Positions 24,286-38,801 of a stretch of 64,000 bases of DNA are shown piece by piece (within the stretch, counting starts at the first letter, position 1; the number at the start of each line of letters is the position of its first letter). The position numbers and the translations under genes were made by a program. The stretch is from the NCBI GenBank assembly GCA_026545765.1, contig JAIFAC010000188.1, forward strand, positions 86,691-150,690. The letters run 5' to 3'. The notes beneath the pieces are model-generated. The model was not told the origin of the DNA, did no database searches, and saw nothing but the letters and a program-made list of their open reading frames with translations. The stretch is from Plantago major (Eukaryota; Streptophyta; Magnoliopsida; Lamiales; Plantaginaceae).

Positions 24286-27040
24286 TGCATATAACATATA
24301 AAAGAATTTAGAATAGTTTATACTCTGCTGCCTTACCTCCTACTTTTTTTATCGAAAACAAGTAAGTATTTCATTTCTTTTATTTCAAGATTATCAACAA
24401 CTTAGGAAAAAAGTTATTATATTTACATTACACACATTATCACATTATAAAGAAAAGATGCTGAAATAGCTGATGTTAGATTCCGTTGGTTTATATTATT
24501 AGATTATTAGAGAAATTGTTATACAAAGAGAAAGGCTACCTCTTGCTTTGCTATGTGTGGAATTACTTAATTACTTGAAAAGAGGGTTGGTTGTCCTGGA
24601 ATATTATTTCTTCTTTTATTTTTTAGACTGTGAAAATATTACGTAATATGTCTAACCTAGTTTATATTTATGCATGCTACTTTGTATGATGACAGGTTAA
24701 CTTGCAGTCCTTAATTGAATAAGTTCGGGTCTACTACTTTTTGTTTTGCTTCTTAATTTAATTTACTAGTACTAGACAATAGATATATTCGAAACGAAAC
24801 ACCCTAACATAATACTCTATTCAAGATTCGTAGATATAAGTAATAAGTAGATATAAAAAGGCCTTAGTTAATAACATTACTGGGCACTAGGCAGACCATC
24901 GCTCTAGACTAGAATTATAAGAGTTTTTTTTATTAGCCGGAATGACCTACTACCATATAATCTCATACATATTATCTTTCACGAGTAGGTAAAATGCATA
25001 TAGTATACATAGCATAAATCACGATACTTTAATAATTTATAATAATTTATTTAATAAAAGAGAAAATGTCTTAAATTATATGATGATATATCTTTCTTGT
25101 TGAGACGACCTATATGAAATACTCGATCTATAGAAAGAGCGAATCGCCGAGTGAATTCCTTAGGAGTTTATATAAATTCCATATCCCAAGATAACTTAAC
25201 TAACTATTTCTAACCTTAAATTAACCATCTATGAAAATCTATGAAAGAAAGATGTTGCTTTCCAAAAAATACTTTAAATTTATTCTAATAATTAGGATAA
25301 TACGTCTTATAAGCTTGAAACATAAAAAAAAGAGGTAAAGGTAGGTTTAGAACAACCTATATCAATATATACATACATAATTACAAAAAGTACTTTGCGA
25401 TACTATTTATTATAAATAGAAAACACATAAAATAGAGTATAGAGTTGAATAATAGTTAGTATAAGAGTTAGTTAATATTTCTCATAGCGATTTATGTTAC
25501 CCTCTTAAGTTCTCTTCTCAGCACAAAACACAACATTTACTTTTTACTGTCTTTTATAATATAAGAAATTAAGAAATCTTACTCAGTTAGTGATTTTAGA
25601 AAAGTATAGAACATAGTATTTACAAAAATAAAGAAGACTAATAACTATTTACTAGGATGCTGATTAAATTATACAAAGGAAAACCCACATTTATATACAC
25701 GTTGTTGGTCACGGCGGATTCTATTTATTTACTTATGGAAGTTTATGAAGAAAGAAGGGCAGAAATGCGTGAAGATAAAAAATACACAATAACAAAACAA
25801 TTATAGTAGAATTAATGTAAACCCCTATGGAAGATTCCTGCATATAAGTACCCCTTTATTTTAATAATAATTAGGAAAAAAAAAGCCTTATTCTTGTTTT
25901 TATATCGATCTTAGTAGTAAATCATGGAATAGGAATATATTAGGAATAGAAAATATATAAAGCATTTATCCGGAAACATAATATCTCTTTCCGCAAATAC
26001 AAAAATACCTCTGAGTCTGAGTAGAGTAAACCAAAAATCATGGATCATCTTTTCATATTATGCGTAACTTTTAAAAAGCGGAAAAAAATATTTTACTATG
26101 AATGAAATAAAACGAATAAACGAAATTGAAAAGTTTTAGGCATACATAATAGGAATAGGGCTTGAGTAGTACTCTGCAGAAGTCACCAAAAGAAAGAAGA
26201 AAAAGTTTCGGCTATACTATTGATTGATTGAGTTAAGCACCTTTGGTATTTTACATAGAATCGAGAAGTAGGCTTCGGTAATTAAACGAAGTATGAAAAC
26301 ATGCCAGTAATACAAAATACAAGATTAAGTTTATGGCTTATAGATACGAGTGTCCTTTTTATGCACATTACTTCTAATTTCCGCTTTAAAAATCTATTCC
26401 TATATGTAAATGTAAGCGCCTACTCTATAAATAAATAAATAAAAATACATTGAAAATATGAAAAATAAAAGAGATTTGTACTTCTAAAAGAAAAGGATTC
26501 GTGTCCAGAAGAATAATTTTTTTTGGATATTTAATAAATGAAAGCAGCTGCAATCCCGAGAAACAAGAATAGCTCAAAAAAATAGAATCTAGGTGTCGTT
26601 TACTTTTCTCATTATTGTGTTATTCCTTACTCGTATCCTCTTCATGACGAAAATGTATTCTTTCTATTTTCATTGGGTTCATTAATGTAGTAACGTAGTT
26701 AGTAAAGGATTTCTACACTACATAACAACATAGTAATGGCATACAAGTTCGCTATTTTTTTTCTTTCTTTATTATGGAACTTTCCGTAGGTTACTCATTC
26801 TTTCACGATTTGTATTTCTACGACAGCCTTTATAGATTTATTTTCTCCTTTATTATTTTCCTATTTATATGACCAAATGACCTATTGCTACTACTAATTC
26901 CTTGTTTCTTGTTTATAGAACATTATATTTCAATATCCCTGTATATTCTATATTATTCGACAACAACCAAGAGATCCTTATTCGTCGTTTCTACACCTTG
27001 TGTCATTAATACTGTAGAAAGTCACAAATGAAATTATAAA

Positions 27041-27130
27041 TACAGGAAAACAATAACAATTATTTTGATTATCGCACTAAATAGAAAATCCCGAAAAGTA
27101 ATAGCCACGACCCAGGTACTTATGCCCAAG
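27041..27130 (+). repeat. Dispersed repeat family 2, copy
   Basis: GATTATCGCACTAAATAGAA, then AATCCC, then AAAGTAATAG, then CCCAGGTACTTATG. It matches 19681-19740 at about 42 of 58 positions. Confidence 0.6.
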
Positions 27131-27920
27131 CAAATTACAATTCTTGTGAATGAAATTTCGTTGACTGCAAAGATAGACACCAAGCTCCTAGTAATAAATA
27201 ATATAAAATTGGGCTATTATCTATTAATCTATTAGTAAAATATGGAACATAAAAAATAACAGGAAGAAGTCTCCTTTGAGTAGTTAAGTTAAGTACAAAA
27301 TAGAAACAAGAACGAGGAAGGAATTAGAACATCTTTATCTTTATTAAACCTCTTAGTTGCGTTGATAAATAAACATGAGTTACTCAGTCAACCCCAATTC
27401 GAAATATTACTTAATAAGCCAAGCATGAAACAGAAAAATATACACCAATCGTCTTACACTACTTCTTAATATATAATAAATAACAAATAATATTACCAAC
27501 GAATGCACCGATTCTTACAAGAATATTTGACTATTCGCCCTTTTTTACTACATAATTAATTAACTAATTAAAATTAACTAGATACTTAGATACTAAAATT
27601 AGATTCTATAACGACCCAACACCTGGAGGAAAACTAAGTAAGAAGTAAGAGCTATTCACCTAGCAAAAAGGATTCTCAAAAAATGCACGTACAAGTCTAA
27701 AAAAGCGAAGTCCTTGGAAGAAAAAACTACTAACTACAATATTTGCGCAAGAATATGACATTTATTACACCTTTGTTTGTGAGTGTTTGTGCGCGATTAT
27801 AAATAATAAAATAATAATAATAAATAATAATAAAAAAAATATTTTGTTTGAAAAAAGAAAGAGGAAGGGGCTGCTTGGGTTATAATGAAAGAAGGAAACC
27901 CATGAAATAAAAAAGAATAA

Positions 27921-27975
27921 TCATGAATATTTGATGATAACTCCGAAATAGTTCGTTGACGAAGAAGGCATAGTC
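27921..27975 (+). repeat. Dispersed repeat family 3, copy 2
   Basis: Partner of 24226-24285, in the same orientation 3.7 kb downstream. Conserved words are ATAACTC, TAGTTC and ACGAAGA. Confidence 0.4.
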
Positions 27976-28412
27976 TACAAATATAACCGACTTTTATCGT
28001 TTAATTAACGCGTCCAAAGAGTGCGATATAGTCTTGCTTTTCCCTGTTTTCTTCTCTGTATGAAAAAATGAAAAATTAGAAGTGAATTCCATTATAGTGT
28101 CTCTAGTACAAATATACCAACCGCTATGTTGTTCGCATAATGTAAGTTAACGGGGGTCTTACTCGGGCAGTCACGTTTACTTAATAAAAGAGACCTAGAA
28201 AAAGAAAGAGTATTTAGTTTACTATATAGATAGAATTTTGTTCTACAAAAAAATAAAAGCTACCTCTGTTGTAGAAATTACCTGGAAAATGAATGTCTTG
28301 AAATATCATTTTTTTTTACTTCTATTTTATATGTATGTGAAATATTACGAAATACGTCTACTAATATTTTTTTTTATATGTCACCGCCTCCACGACTGGT
28401 TGGATTGCAGCC

Positions 28413-28475
28413 TTGATATATAAGTATCTTTTCTTGATATATAAGTATCTTTTCTTGATATATAAGTATCTTTTT
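28413..28475 (+). repeat. 21-bp tandem repeat, three copies
   Basis: The unit TTGATATATAAGTATCTTTT plus one base is repeated three times at 28413-28433, 28434-28454 and 28455-28475. The only difference is C or T at the last position. Such homogeneity in otherwise eroded DNA means the array is young. It is the longest and cleanest minisatellite seen in the window. Confidence 0.95.
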
Positions 28476-30782
28476 CAATTTATCTATTAAATATTTTCTA
28501 TTCTACTATGTATCTAAGTTAAGAATAAGCAAGATAAGACAATCCAGAAACTAATATCCAACACATATCCAAGGAGAATCTAATACAAGACTACAACAAG
28601 GAAGACCTGAGATTTATTCTTAATCTTATATAAAAGAAGTTAGAAGAAGAGACGGAATTAATAAGAATAAGAAAGAGAAAGGGACCAAACAAATTGTGCA
28701 AAGATATCTCGCCGAGAAAAAATATACCAAATAAAGAAGAATACCCCTCCATCCAATTAACTAATTAAGTAAACTTGGTTCCTAACTCTATACAATAGAA
28801 CCCTGTAAGTATATAATTCTAAAAAAATACATAACAAAACTACCAATTACTATCCTCCCTTTGCCATAGGTAGGTTTAGTAGTAGTTAAAAGAGAGCAGA
28901 GGTATAGAAGAAAATACGTATTTCAGGCAAACAAATAAAATAATAATAATAATAAAGTTCAAGTAGAGAACCAAAACAAATAGGGCAGAGTCCTTCGTAG
29001 TAAAGAACAAGTATCCATATGCCAAACAACCGAGGAAACAAGGATGCTTGGTTAATCAAATGAAATGATACAATAAAGACCCACTAATAATAGATTTTTG
29101 AAAAAGAAAAGGAAAAAAAAAGTACATGCCTGAGTAATCTTTGTCTGAAGAGGCATAGGTAGAGAAACATAATAGAAGGGGGTATTTGGGAAATATGAGA
29201 AGTCGTGAGTACTGAGTACAGTGTCAAACTAAACTATGAACGAAAATGTTCTATTTGTACAATAGAAATCCAACCCAAGTTAGAAGAGATGTTTTTTTTT
29301 TTTGAACTATAAACTATAACATTCTATGATGTCATAATTTGTTGTTTGTTAAGCTGCATAAATAAATATAAATGGGGAAGGAAGGGAAGAAATGTCGTCG
29401 ATAAGCCCTTATACTTTAATAGGGGATAAGACTAAGTAAACAACAGAACGGCGGTCTACGAAAAAGGACTTCCTTCTTTATATAACTTTATATAATACAA
29501 ATAAAAAAAAATATCTATATGGATAGAAGTGAGTAAACGCCATATTCTAAATAAGGATACTAATAAATAACATCAAGTAGTGAATCTTCCATATACGGAA
29601 AGAATATGAGATTCGACTCTTTTTGATTTGGATCCAATGTCTAGCTTTAAATATGTAAATGATCCAACATACCATAAACGTAACAGCCATAATGTAATCT
29701 TATAATGAATTGCTCTTAAAACGGTGGTTCTTTTTCCAAGAACGGGCTTTTTCTTTAGGCTCAAATCATTAGACAAAGACTGCATGAGACTAACCAGCAC
29801 GCCGAATTTTCTAATTTATTAGACTATTTGTCTATGCTTAGAAACCGAGTACTTCTAGTAGTTGAGATTTTTCTTACTGGGTAGTTAGGGGTGGAAGTTC
29901 TGCATATCGGATTATGGACTAAATATAAAGAAAAGAAGGCATCGGGCAATAAGGAAAGTAAGTCTTTTTTCTCTTTTAACGATTATAAAAAACATGAAAC
30001 AAATAATAAATATCACTCATAAAACCGTAGCGGTAATTGTGTAAATAGGATCAATAGTAGGAGTAAGTTACTAAGCAAGGAAAAGAGTAGATGCTGTCTC
30101 AGTAAGCTAGAGGTAAAGAGAAATAATTCTGATCACCAAGCGCATATACAACAGCAAATATAATGAAAAAATACAAACCAGTAAGAAGATGTTCCTTATC
30201 TTCTTTTAAGAAACAAAGTCACTCATAATATATTAGTGGGTCTAATGCTGGCAGAGAATGAAATATTAGAAACTTTTTACGCTTTCCAGGCTCACAGAAG
30301 TAGTGTTTTCTATTTATTATAATATAATATTATATAATTATATTAAGTACGTGGGCCAAAATAGGTGTTTATTGTAGTACGAGTAAGTAGGGTTCCGTGA
30401 TAGGTTCTCGCGTTTTGTTTAAGAATTCAGTCAAGACTTGTGATTTTTCATATCATATGCTTTTCTTATTTACTGATCTTAATTATTTATGAATGAACTT
30501 TTTTCTGTATTTAGTTGTGCAAGCTAAAATCGAATTATATATAACTTATTAGAAATTAAGGATAATAAAAATTTTTACTACACCAACAAGGCGAGAATTC
30601 AATCCAAGGTATTTATTTTTTTAGCCTCCGCCCAAGAACTCATACATATTTTCAGCAACTATCTAATGATTCTAAAGAGAGATAAACCCTGATAGAAAAG
30701 GAGTCACTAAATAGTAAATTCTAAGGAGCAACGCAGACCCGGGAAATAAATGTAATCGAATAACAACATATTAATGGATCTT

Positions 30783-30804
30783 TATATATATATATATATA
30801 TATA
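30783..30804. repeat. (TA)n microsatellite
   Basis: An uninterrupted TA tract of about 22 bases. Confidence 0.9.
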
Positions 30805-32310
30805 CTTTTTTTAGACTTTCTATATTTTCCAGCAGTAGTTATTTATATGGGCTCAACAACTTTTCTATACTAAATTACAGCTGCTTCTAATATAATTTTA
30901 AATAAAGAAAGAACTCAGAAATGAGTACCCCAAAAACATGGAATGCTAAGAATGATAGAGAGTAAACGGGGTTAAACTCGGAGTAACGAATAAGATATGG
31001 CGGCTTAAATCGGTGATAGTAGCTCTTCTTTTGGGCCTGTACTTTACTTTTTTCGGACGCGAGCAAACATAAATTTGTGTAAGTCATAAGCCAGACAGGT
31101 TCTATTTTGAAATATAATAAATAACATTTTCTATAGGCGTGGGATTGAAAACTTTACACAGTCGGAGGATTGTGGGGAATAAAAAAAGTAATGCCATCAG
31201 AAAGTGCAAGTACAGATTTTTTCTTCTAAGAAGCTTCAGATTTTCTACTAGAGAACTGTCTATAAACATGAACTCAAAAAGTAATTATAATAAAGCATAG
31301 AGAAAAAAGGATTAAATAAGATTTTAAAAATAAGGAAGATATCTAACTCTAAAATCTAACATATATCTCTAACATATCGTCTAATTTCTGGGCATGCGGT
31401 CATAGTCATGACATAGGCGTTATATGTAACTTATGTAACGGTAGTTATAAACAAGGCGTCGGTGAAAGTCTCGATTAAAATATTTCGTTTTTAAGAGCAA
31501 GGAATAAATCTTCATTAAAAAAGGAAGACCTAATTTTGTCATTTCATCTGTGAAATAAATATGTTTCTCATTACAAAATAGAATAAGGAATTTTTTTTAT
31601 ATACGATTATTCATCTTGGAGTATTCTTTTTTCTTACTTTCTTTCAGAGGATTTCTATTTTCAAACGTATCTCTTAAGGGAAGTAAATAAAGAATTCCAA
31701 TACAAGAGTAATTTTAATATATTTAGTTTAGTTGTAGTAAATGTATATTATTTCTATTTCTTTCTGCTACTAGGATTGTCTAGGTATAATCTACCCTCGT
31801 AATTAACAAATTTCGTATATAAGACTTGGAGTTCATTCAGGTATTCTACTCATCTTTTACAGAGATTTCTTTTTAGCGCGATAATAAGGAATATTGCATT
31901 ATTTTACGCAGTTTATAAATAAACATTTGCCTAGCATGTTGTGTCTGTTGTTGTAATACAAAACACTTCCCGTTTTTACATTTAGTAAATTTTATTAGGT
32001 ATTTTTTAGGCAGGTATAATAGTTTTCTGAATCAGTACATTTGTCTATCTATTTCTTCTAGTTAATTCTCGTTCATTTTATCCACGAAGTAGCTTGCTAT
32101 TTAGAATATTTTACTGTGTTTTCTATGTATGTTTGACAATGAAACTTCTCATTTTTTAAACTGTTCCGACGGTGTTAGTACTCGTATTGTAGGACAAAGA
32201 AAGTAGGCCCTGTCTCTCCTCAACAAAGGCATAAAAAAGGAATCCACAACAAGAACTTAGAAATTTCCATCATTTTAAACATTTTAAAATAACCCCTTCT
32301 CAGAATCTAG

Positions 32311-32332
32311 GTAATACTAAAGTAATACTAAA
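32311..32332. repeat. 11-bp tandem duplication
   Basis: GTAATACTAAA occurs twice head to tail. A 9-bp duplication (CATTTTAAA) lies 30 bp upstream at 32271-32288. Confidence 0.85.
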
Positions 32333-33456
32333 AGCACTGCTGCTACTGCTATAAAAGTTATACGCTTTCGGATCTGCACCTTCCTTTATCAATGTCTTGC
32401 AAAAACAAACCTTACTTTGTACTTTTAAGTATTTTGATCCAGTCTAGGTCTAGAAACCTATCCTTAACACAACGTATTAAATATGACTCAGTCGGAGCAT
32501 ATCAAACATATATATATATACAAAATTTATACTATCCACAAAGCAAAGACGAAGCAAATTTAGAAGTTCATTAATTCATATATCAATAGATCACGAAAAG
32601 GTTGAAAGCAAAAAATCTATACCGATTATTAGAGGAATGCCCACGATTGACTACAATGCAATGTATAATACGAGATAGGTATCTGTTGTACTACTCTTAC
32701 TCTTATTAACCCTATTATTTACTTTGAATTGGAAAAAGTGACTAGTTCTTGACTTCCCTTATTATATCTATATCTCTAAACGAAAATGAAGTAGTCATCC
32801 TAAACCACCATTGTATACGGTGCTGTTTGTTTCCAAAAATACAAAAAAGTATACTTGTTTATGACCTATTTTATTTCTAGCGTAGAAGTAAAATAACGTG
32901 TGCTTTCATAGATACTCTATACTATATAAATTCATTCAAGCTAACTTTATACACAAATAATATAGATAGGCCCAGGAAAGCTTTGTACTTTGTATCCCAC
33001 ATGACTTCTCTTTCTTCCCTTCCAAATTTATAGTCACTAACATAGAAATTCTCTCTCACTCTTAAGAAATTTGTATTTGTGCCTTATATTTAAAGATTTA
33101 CTTAAAGAATAACTTACAATGTTATTGCCTGTCTAGCATATAATTAGGTTTACTTACACAGATGGAATAGGTATATAGTTTGTGGGATAGCTTCATTTAA
33201 GTAATAGTAATAAGTTATTAGTAGAAATAAATAGGGTAACGTAGACATGGAAACATCAAGGGATTTTTATTAGGAAACATAAGTAACTGGAAATGAAGTT
33301 AGAACTCTACCAACATAAATGCACAAGAATATCTCATAAATATTATTAAGTATATACCAAAAGCAAGTAATAGTCTAGTTATCATTTTAAGTATCCAAAT
33401 AAAGTGGTAAAGAGAGATAGTGCAGGTACACATGGATCTTTGAGAACATATTAAAT

Positions 33457-33525
33457 AAAGAAGATTATAAAGAAGATTATATAAGGTTGTATCCTTCCAT
33501 ACTTTTCATAGTATACTTTTCATAG
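33457..33525. repeat. Two adjacent short tandem duplications
   Basis: AAAGAAGATTAT occurs twice at 33457-33480, and ACTTTTCATAGTAT at 33501-33514 is followed at once by ACTTTTCATAG. Two independent duplications thus lie within 70 bp. Confidence 0.85.
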
Positions 33526-36420
33526 TTAAGTAGTTTTCCTTTATATAAATATAAAGCCCACAAAATTTCATTTCCCAAGAGTATTTCTTTTAATATGACT
33601 AATAATCTTTATCTACCAGGGTACTTAAATTATTTGGCTTAACTAACCAAGAGTTATAACCACAATCCTAAACGACTCTTCTGATCCTTTACATATTATA
33701 CAAAATGAAGGAGAGACTAAACTATAACAAAATGTTCTGGTTCACACATAAAATACTATGATCAAAGATATAAAAATAACTTAAATTGGCTAAGACAAAA
33801 GATTTTTTCTGTAGTAAGCATAGTTATATAGATGAGTACTTGTGTATTGTTTGTACTAAATGAAGTTGCAATACCCAATACCTTTCCTTTATCAATTACT
33901 ATAGACTCTATTTAAGAGAACGAAATCCTGTATAACTTTATATTAGGCAAAACACGAGTTCAATATTTCAAAATAGGAGGTACTTGAAATTGATTTGACG
34001 AAAATAAACTATATGGTATGGTATATAAAAAAGATAGAAATAGAAATGTATAAGGATAAGTTTATTATATTATTATTATGTACTAGGTATACTCTAATTG
34101 ATAACTATAGGTATGTATAATAATTAATAATAATTAATATATGCTATATTCTAAAGTCTTGTTGGTTGGATCTAGAGATAAAAGTACTCTTTCTTCTTTG
34201 CTCAATGTTCTATGCGCTCTATAAGGTACTAAAGGTAATATTATATAAATGAGTATACAAACAAATATTGAGTAAAACTCGTCGACAAGGGGTGCCTATA
34301 ATGTATATTAGAAGATGCTAGAGAAGAACCTAAGTAAAGTATTTTGTAGTATTTGGAAGAAGAAGTATTTACTAAATTTAAAAGAGGATATCATGATAAT
34401 TAATTAATGTCTTGCTAAGAAATTGAAGGGACATAAGATATGATACTAAAGGAAATAAGGTAAAGGCTATCTTAGATATAGAACTCTTTCATAAATATTA
34501 GGTAGGATATGGAAAAACACTATATAAGCCTATAATGTATTAATAAGCCTACATAACTATAGATACACTCTGACTTGAAATATATTCCTATAACGTTACT
34601 GCCGTGTAATACAATAGACCCCTTAAAATACTCAACACAAAAAGATTCACCAATATACAAAGAGACGTAGCACATTGTTAGACTACAACTTTTCTATACT
34701 CCCTTTAAATATTTGATGAACCTATCCTTATATTACTAATAATAATTAATAATAATATGAACTATTAATTACTAAAAGTATCCACTAATCCTAATATCTT
34801 CATACATGTTAAGGGATACCTTCGGTAAGCTTTCTTGCGATACGAGATAATTAAAAAGGTAAGGGTTATAGGCTAACTGATTTGTTTTGTTAAATAGCTA
34901 TCTTCTATACATATAAATAATATATAGATATAATATGGTAGTTTTCTACATTTGCTTACTATACGTAGTCTACTCAAGTCAATTTATAAATTCATATAGC
35001 TTGAGTTTACTTTGTCTTACATCTTACGGGTAATCACTAATAAAGAAAATAAAGAATAGTGCGTGGTGTTTTATAAGTATTCCCTTCTATTTAATCTCTT
35101 AAACTAAAGTATGTGCATTCAAATAGTAGTGGTGCTTATACAAAGTATTGGAATATCCTTATAGGGTAGTATAGGGCTTATAGATCAAAAGAGAGTATAG
35201 CATGAAACAACTCAAAGAATTTATTGAAAAACTAAGCAGATGTACCTAATATAAGTCTACATACAATGCGTCAGTCAACCACTGCTAGGGAAAGGATAAG
35301 ACATTGTCTAAAAACTAAAAATAAGTAATAAGTCTTGTATTTCTTGTACTAAAGAGAACTTAAAGAAAAAAGAATACTCTTATACAAGCAGTTATTAGTT
35401 AGGAAGGTATAGTTTTGCCTAGTAAATTATATAGATAGGGAATATTAGTTAGAATGGTTAAACACAAATTTATAAGAAGATACCCCGTATATAAAGTATA
35501 TAAAACATAGTAGAAAAGAAATAGAAGAGTCTTATGTTACACGCAATTACTTACTGATTATTATAATATTATAGATAGTAATGCTTATAAATTTGGTAGA
35601 AATTATTTAACTATACTCCTTCCTATTCTCTCTTAATAAGGAGTTTCATTTTCTCTATATTATAAATTGTTTCTATACTCTACCCTACTATAAGTTGTAG
35701 GTGCACTTGTGTTATGAAAGTTATTCTTTGTTACCTATGTTACGAGTGAGTCAATATTTGATAGTATGTAACGAACATACCTATGTTGTCGTAAACCTTT
35801 GCCTTGTAGGGTGTAATACTGAGAAAAATACCTTAAGAGATACCTTGAAAATGAGATATATGTAAGAATGGAACCATATTAGAGTAAAATAAGAATATAG
35901 GTAAGATAATAAATAGAAAATAAGAAAGACAACTCAAGAGTAAGCTATATGTAGAATTCTCGCATAAGGCATATTATACAAAGAAAGTTATCTAAGGAAC
36001 AAAAGTAGTATGTAAACCTAAGTAAATCTATAAGTAATCATAATTATTGTACGCCGCGTAACATGGGCAAAGGGAAGACAGGTTGATACCCTGACACACC
36101 TACATAGCACAAAGTAAATGAAAGGTATAGGTTGTTGCTTTAGCCATAATTAAGGAGATCTTTCCATAAGTAAACATAAGTATAAGTAAGTATTAATGAA
36201 CTCATATAGAATTTAGTTTAGGGTATAATGAAAATGTATGTATAAAGGTAAAAAAAGTAGGCATTGCACCAAGAGTCGACACAGAAATAAGAAACCAAAC
36301 AGAATTTCATTTTGTGAATTTAAATAAATTAAATAAAAAAGGACTTTATTTGATAATGATAGAATCTAACATAGTAGTAAGTTAACAAAGAAGGAGGCAG
36401 GAATGGTTGTTATAGGTTGT

Positions 36421-36600
36421 AGCTAGCGGTATGACATGTGATTGGTACGAGTAAAATAGTTGGGGTATGAAATCAGTTGGTGACAACGTGGTCTTGGTAT
36501 TCGGTATCGTGTATGTAATAGGCAGTCTTTCAATGGTGGGTATAGTACAAGTCTTGGCCTAGCATCGGATGAACATGCATGCTAGAAATAGGTTAGGACA
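36421..36600. other. G-rich, G-skewed island inside block B
   Basis: Hand count gives about 77 G+C in 180 bases (43%) with 54 G and only 23 C on the + strand. The surrounding block is near 30% and lacks such skew. CpG reappears (GCGG, ACGA, ACGT, TCGG, TCGT, ATCGG). Stops occur in all three + frames, so an intact coding segment is not supported. It may be a younger insertion, or a stretch shielded from the process that reshaped the block. Confidence 0.5.
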
Positions 36601-38777
36601 CTCCTTAGCAAGATCCGGCGAAATAAATAAAATGTGAGGTGAAATTAATTTAATAAAATAATATAGTTGACTCTATAAATCTATAAATAAGAAAGACATT
36701 TAAAGATTATTGTTGATTCATGTAAATAGCTTTTTGGAAACACTGGGTATTGTGAGGTATAAGATCGATCATTCCTTGTTTATTAGATATCTTCGGGTAT
36801 GTGCCTTCAAAAAAAAAGAGAGATTGGTGTATTTGTGTACTTATTGTTCTATAGCATATATAATTTCTTAGTCCTACCAAACTTAAGAGCTTTCTTAATC
36901 TAATATACTCTTACCTTACTTACTTACACACTATTAGATGTACTTAGAGAACTTATTATTTTTAACATGCAAATAGAGAGTACTATCCTCCTTTTCCTTC
37001 TACTTGATATTTATATTTACTACTAAAGCCTACCTTTATATCTATCTTTCTGGTACTTGTGCTTACATAAATTGACTTCTTTCTATTTCTTGTTTAGACT
37101 TAGAAATAGAGCTGTTACTTCACTTGAAATAGTTGGTATAGTTAAGAATAGAGGTATACTTTGTAATGTTATTAATGTTATACTAGAGGTTAAAAACTAA
37201 GGGTTAAGAGCTAAATACGTAATAAACACTTATCCCAATACTATGAATGGTGTATTTTATAAAGGAATACTTGAACATGTTTAGGTTTCATTATTATAGG
37301 TAAAAACAACACTATACACTTTAATATATTTTATATTGACTTCCTTAACTAGACCAAATTATACTCTTCCCCTATCACTAAGAAATCTTTCTTCCTAAGT
37401 AATACACTTCTCTATAGTTATTACGTGTCACCCATATTTCCTTACAAATTAGTATAAATCTATTCAATTTCAAATAAATAAATGAAGAATCTAATCTTAT
37501 TGGTATAACACTAATAAATAATAGGTAAAATTGAAACCTCTTTAAACCTCTAAGGATTAGTTAAACTAGAAATAAAGGTAAGAGGCCTAGTATGAATTGC
37601 AAATATTGATTTAAATAAAATGAATATAAAATAGAATTAGGAAATATAGATGTAGTACTTAACTACGTTGTACTTTAATGAGTTATCCTACACTTTTTCT
37701 ACTTCTGGCAGAATCTGTTTCATGATAGAAATTTATAAGGGCAAACAGAGTCATAGATTGGTTTTTTTGTTGGTACTAAACTAAGGGTTATTCCTTGATG
37801 GTTAGAAGATGTAAGTTAGAATTAATACTGATTCCCATTATATATAGAGTTAGAAATATATTAGAATCTTCAGAGTTATTTGGGGAATACTAGCTTTTAA
37901 GGATACTCTTTTACAAACACAGAGTTTCTCGGTTCTTCACAATATAACAAGGAGTAGTACCTACAATATATTTTTCTTACGTTTAGAAAGGTTAACTGCC
38001 TAAGTATCTAAGTCTCATAACAAGAAGGATTGATTTTTAATTGGATGTACAAGAAATGATGTGAAGGAAGAAATTCATGTATAGTCAAAAAATAGATTAG
38101 AATGTTGGTGACCAAAGCCTCTTTGATATTTATTATTCTAAGCAGGTAATATAAATAAATATAGGAGCTAACTCTAGTCACTATATTCTTTAAATTTGTT
38201 TAGAGTCTTTTTTAAGAGAAACTAAAAAGTCTTAGAAGTAACTCTTTTTTTGTGGGTGTAAGTACTAAATAAACATTTCTAGGAGGAGTTCTTCCTACTT
38301 TTCCAATATGCTTAACAAATTCTAATAAGTTGTTTCTACAAGCAGCACGCATTATTTTCTTAGCTTAGTATCTTAAGTAGTAATTCAGTATTCTAAATAA
38401 TTCTAAATAGTATAAGATCCACAAAAACATGTATTTCAAATGTGTTTTTAGAGATGTTTACTTAATTAACTTATAATAATGCTTGTAAAGGGTAGAATGC
38501 CTTCAATATTAACTGCTTTTTTTGACTTACCTACCCCCCAATATTTAGCTTACTTTACAACTACAACAACATACCTCTCCTGTTCACCTGTTTATGAGTA
38601 GACTCTGCCTTTTGTAGTTATACCCCTTCTTTTCTTAATGAAGTTATTCAGTATAGCTAAGTAGTAAAAGATTCCAACAACGTCCGCCCACAGATTGGCT
38701 TATAAAAAAAATAATACAGGTGCCAAGTATTACACATTTTCAACTCCTCAGCTTAAGTTATATGCCTTTTCCCTAGA

Positions 38778-38801
38778 ATATATATATATATATATATATA
38801 T
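38778..38801. repeat. (TA)n microsatellite
   Basis: An uninterrupted TA tract followed by a short repeat of ATTGATAT. Confidence 0.9.

Larger units (their letters stand above)
4790..32940. other. 28 kb of non-coding, CpG-normal DNA with repeat relics
   Basis: No gene is recognised over 28 kb. Open frames reach at most 94 codons (13299-13583), which chance explains. Stops are dense in all six frames. The content I can support is the dispersed repeat families 1, 2, 3 and 5, one copy of family 4, tandem duplications, (TA)n tracts and homopolymer T runs (for example near 6985, 11550, 14408 and 29290). A run of seven G at 9728-9734 is unusual for this composition. The repeats are separated by sequence in which I see no structure. 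Confidence 0.55.

Noticed and set aside
28014..28034. GATATAGTCTT resembling the 3' strand of group I intron P7
   Set aside because: No matching P7 5' strand, P3 or P8 elements and no homing endonuclease motif were found nearby.
36061..36110. CAGGTTGATACCCTGACAC resembling a large-subunit rRNA stretch (CAGGTTAATATTCCTGTAC)
   Set aside because: The match is short and imperfect and has no neighbouring rRNA-like sequence.
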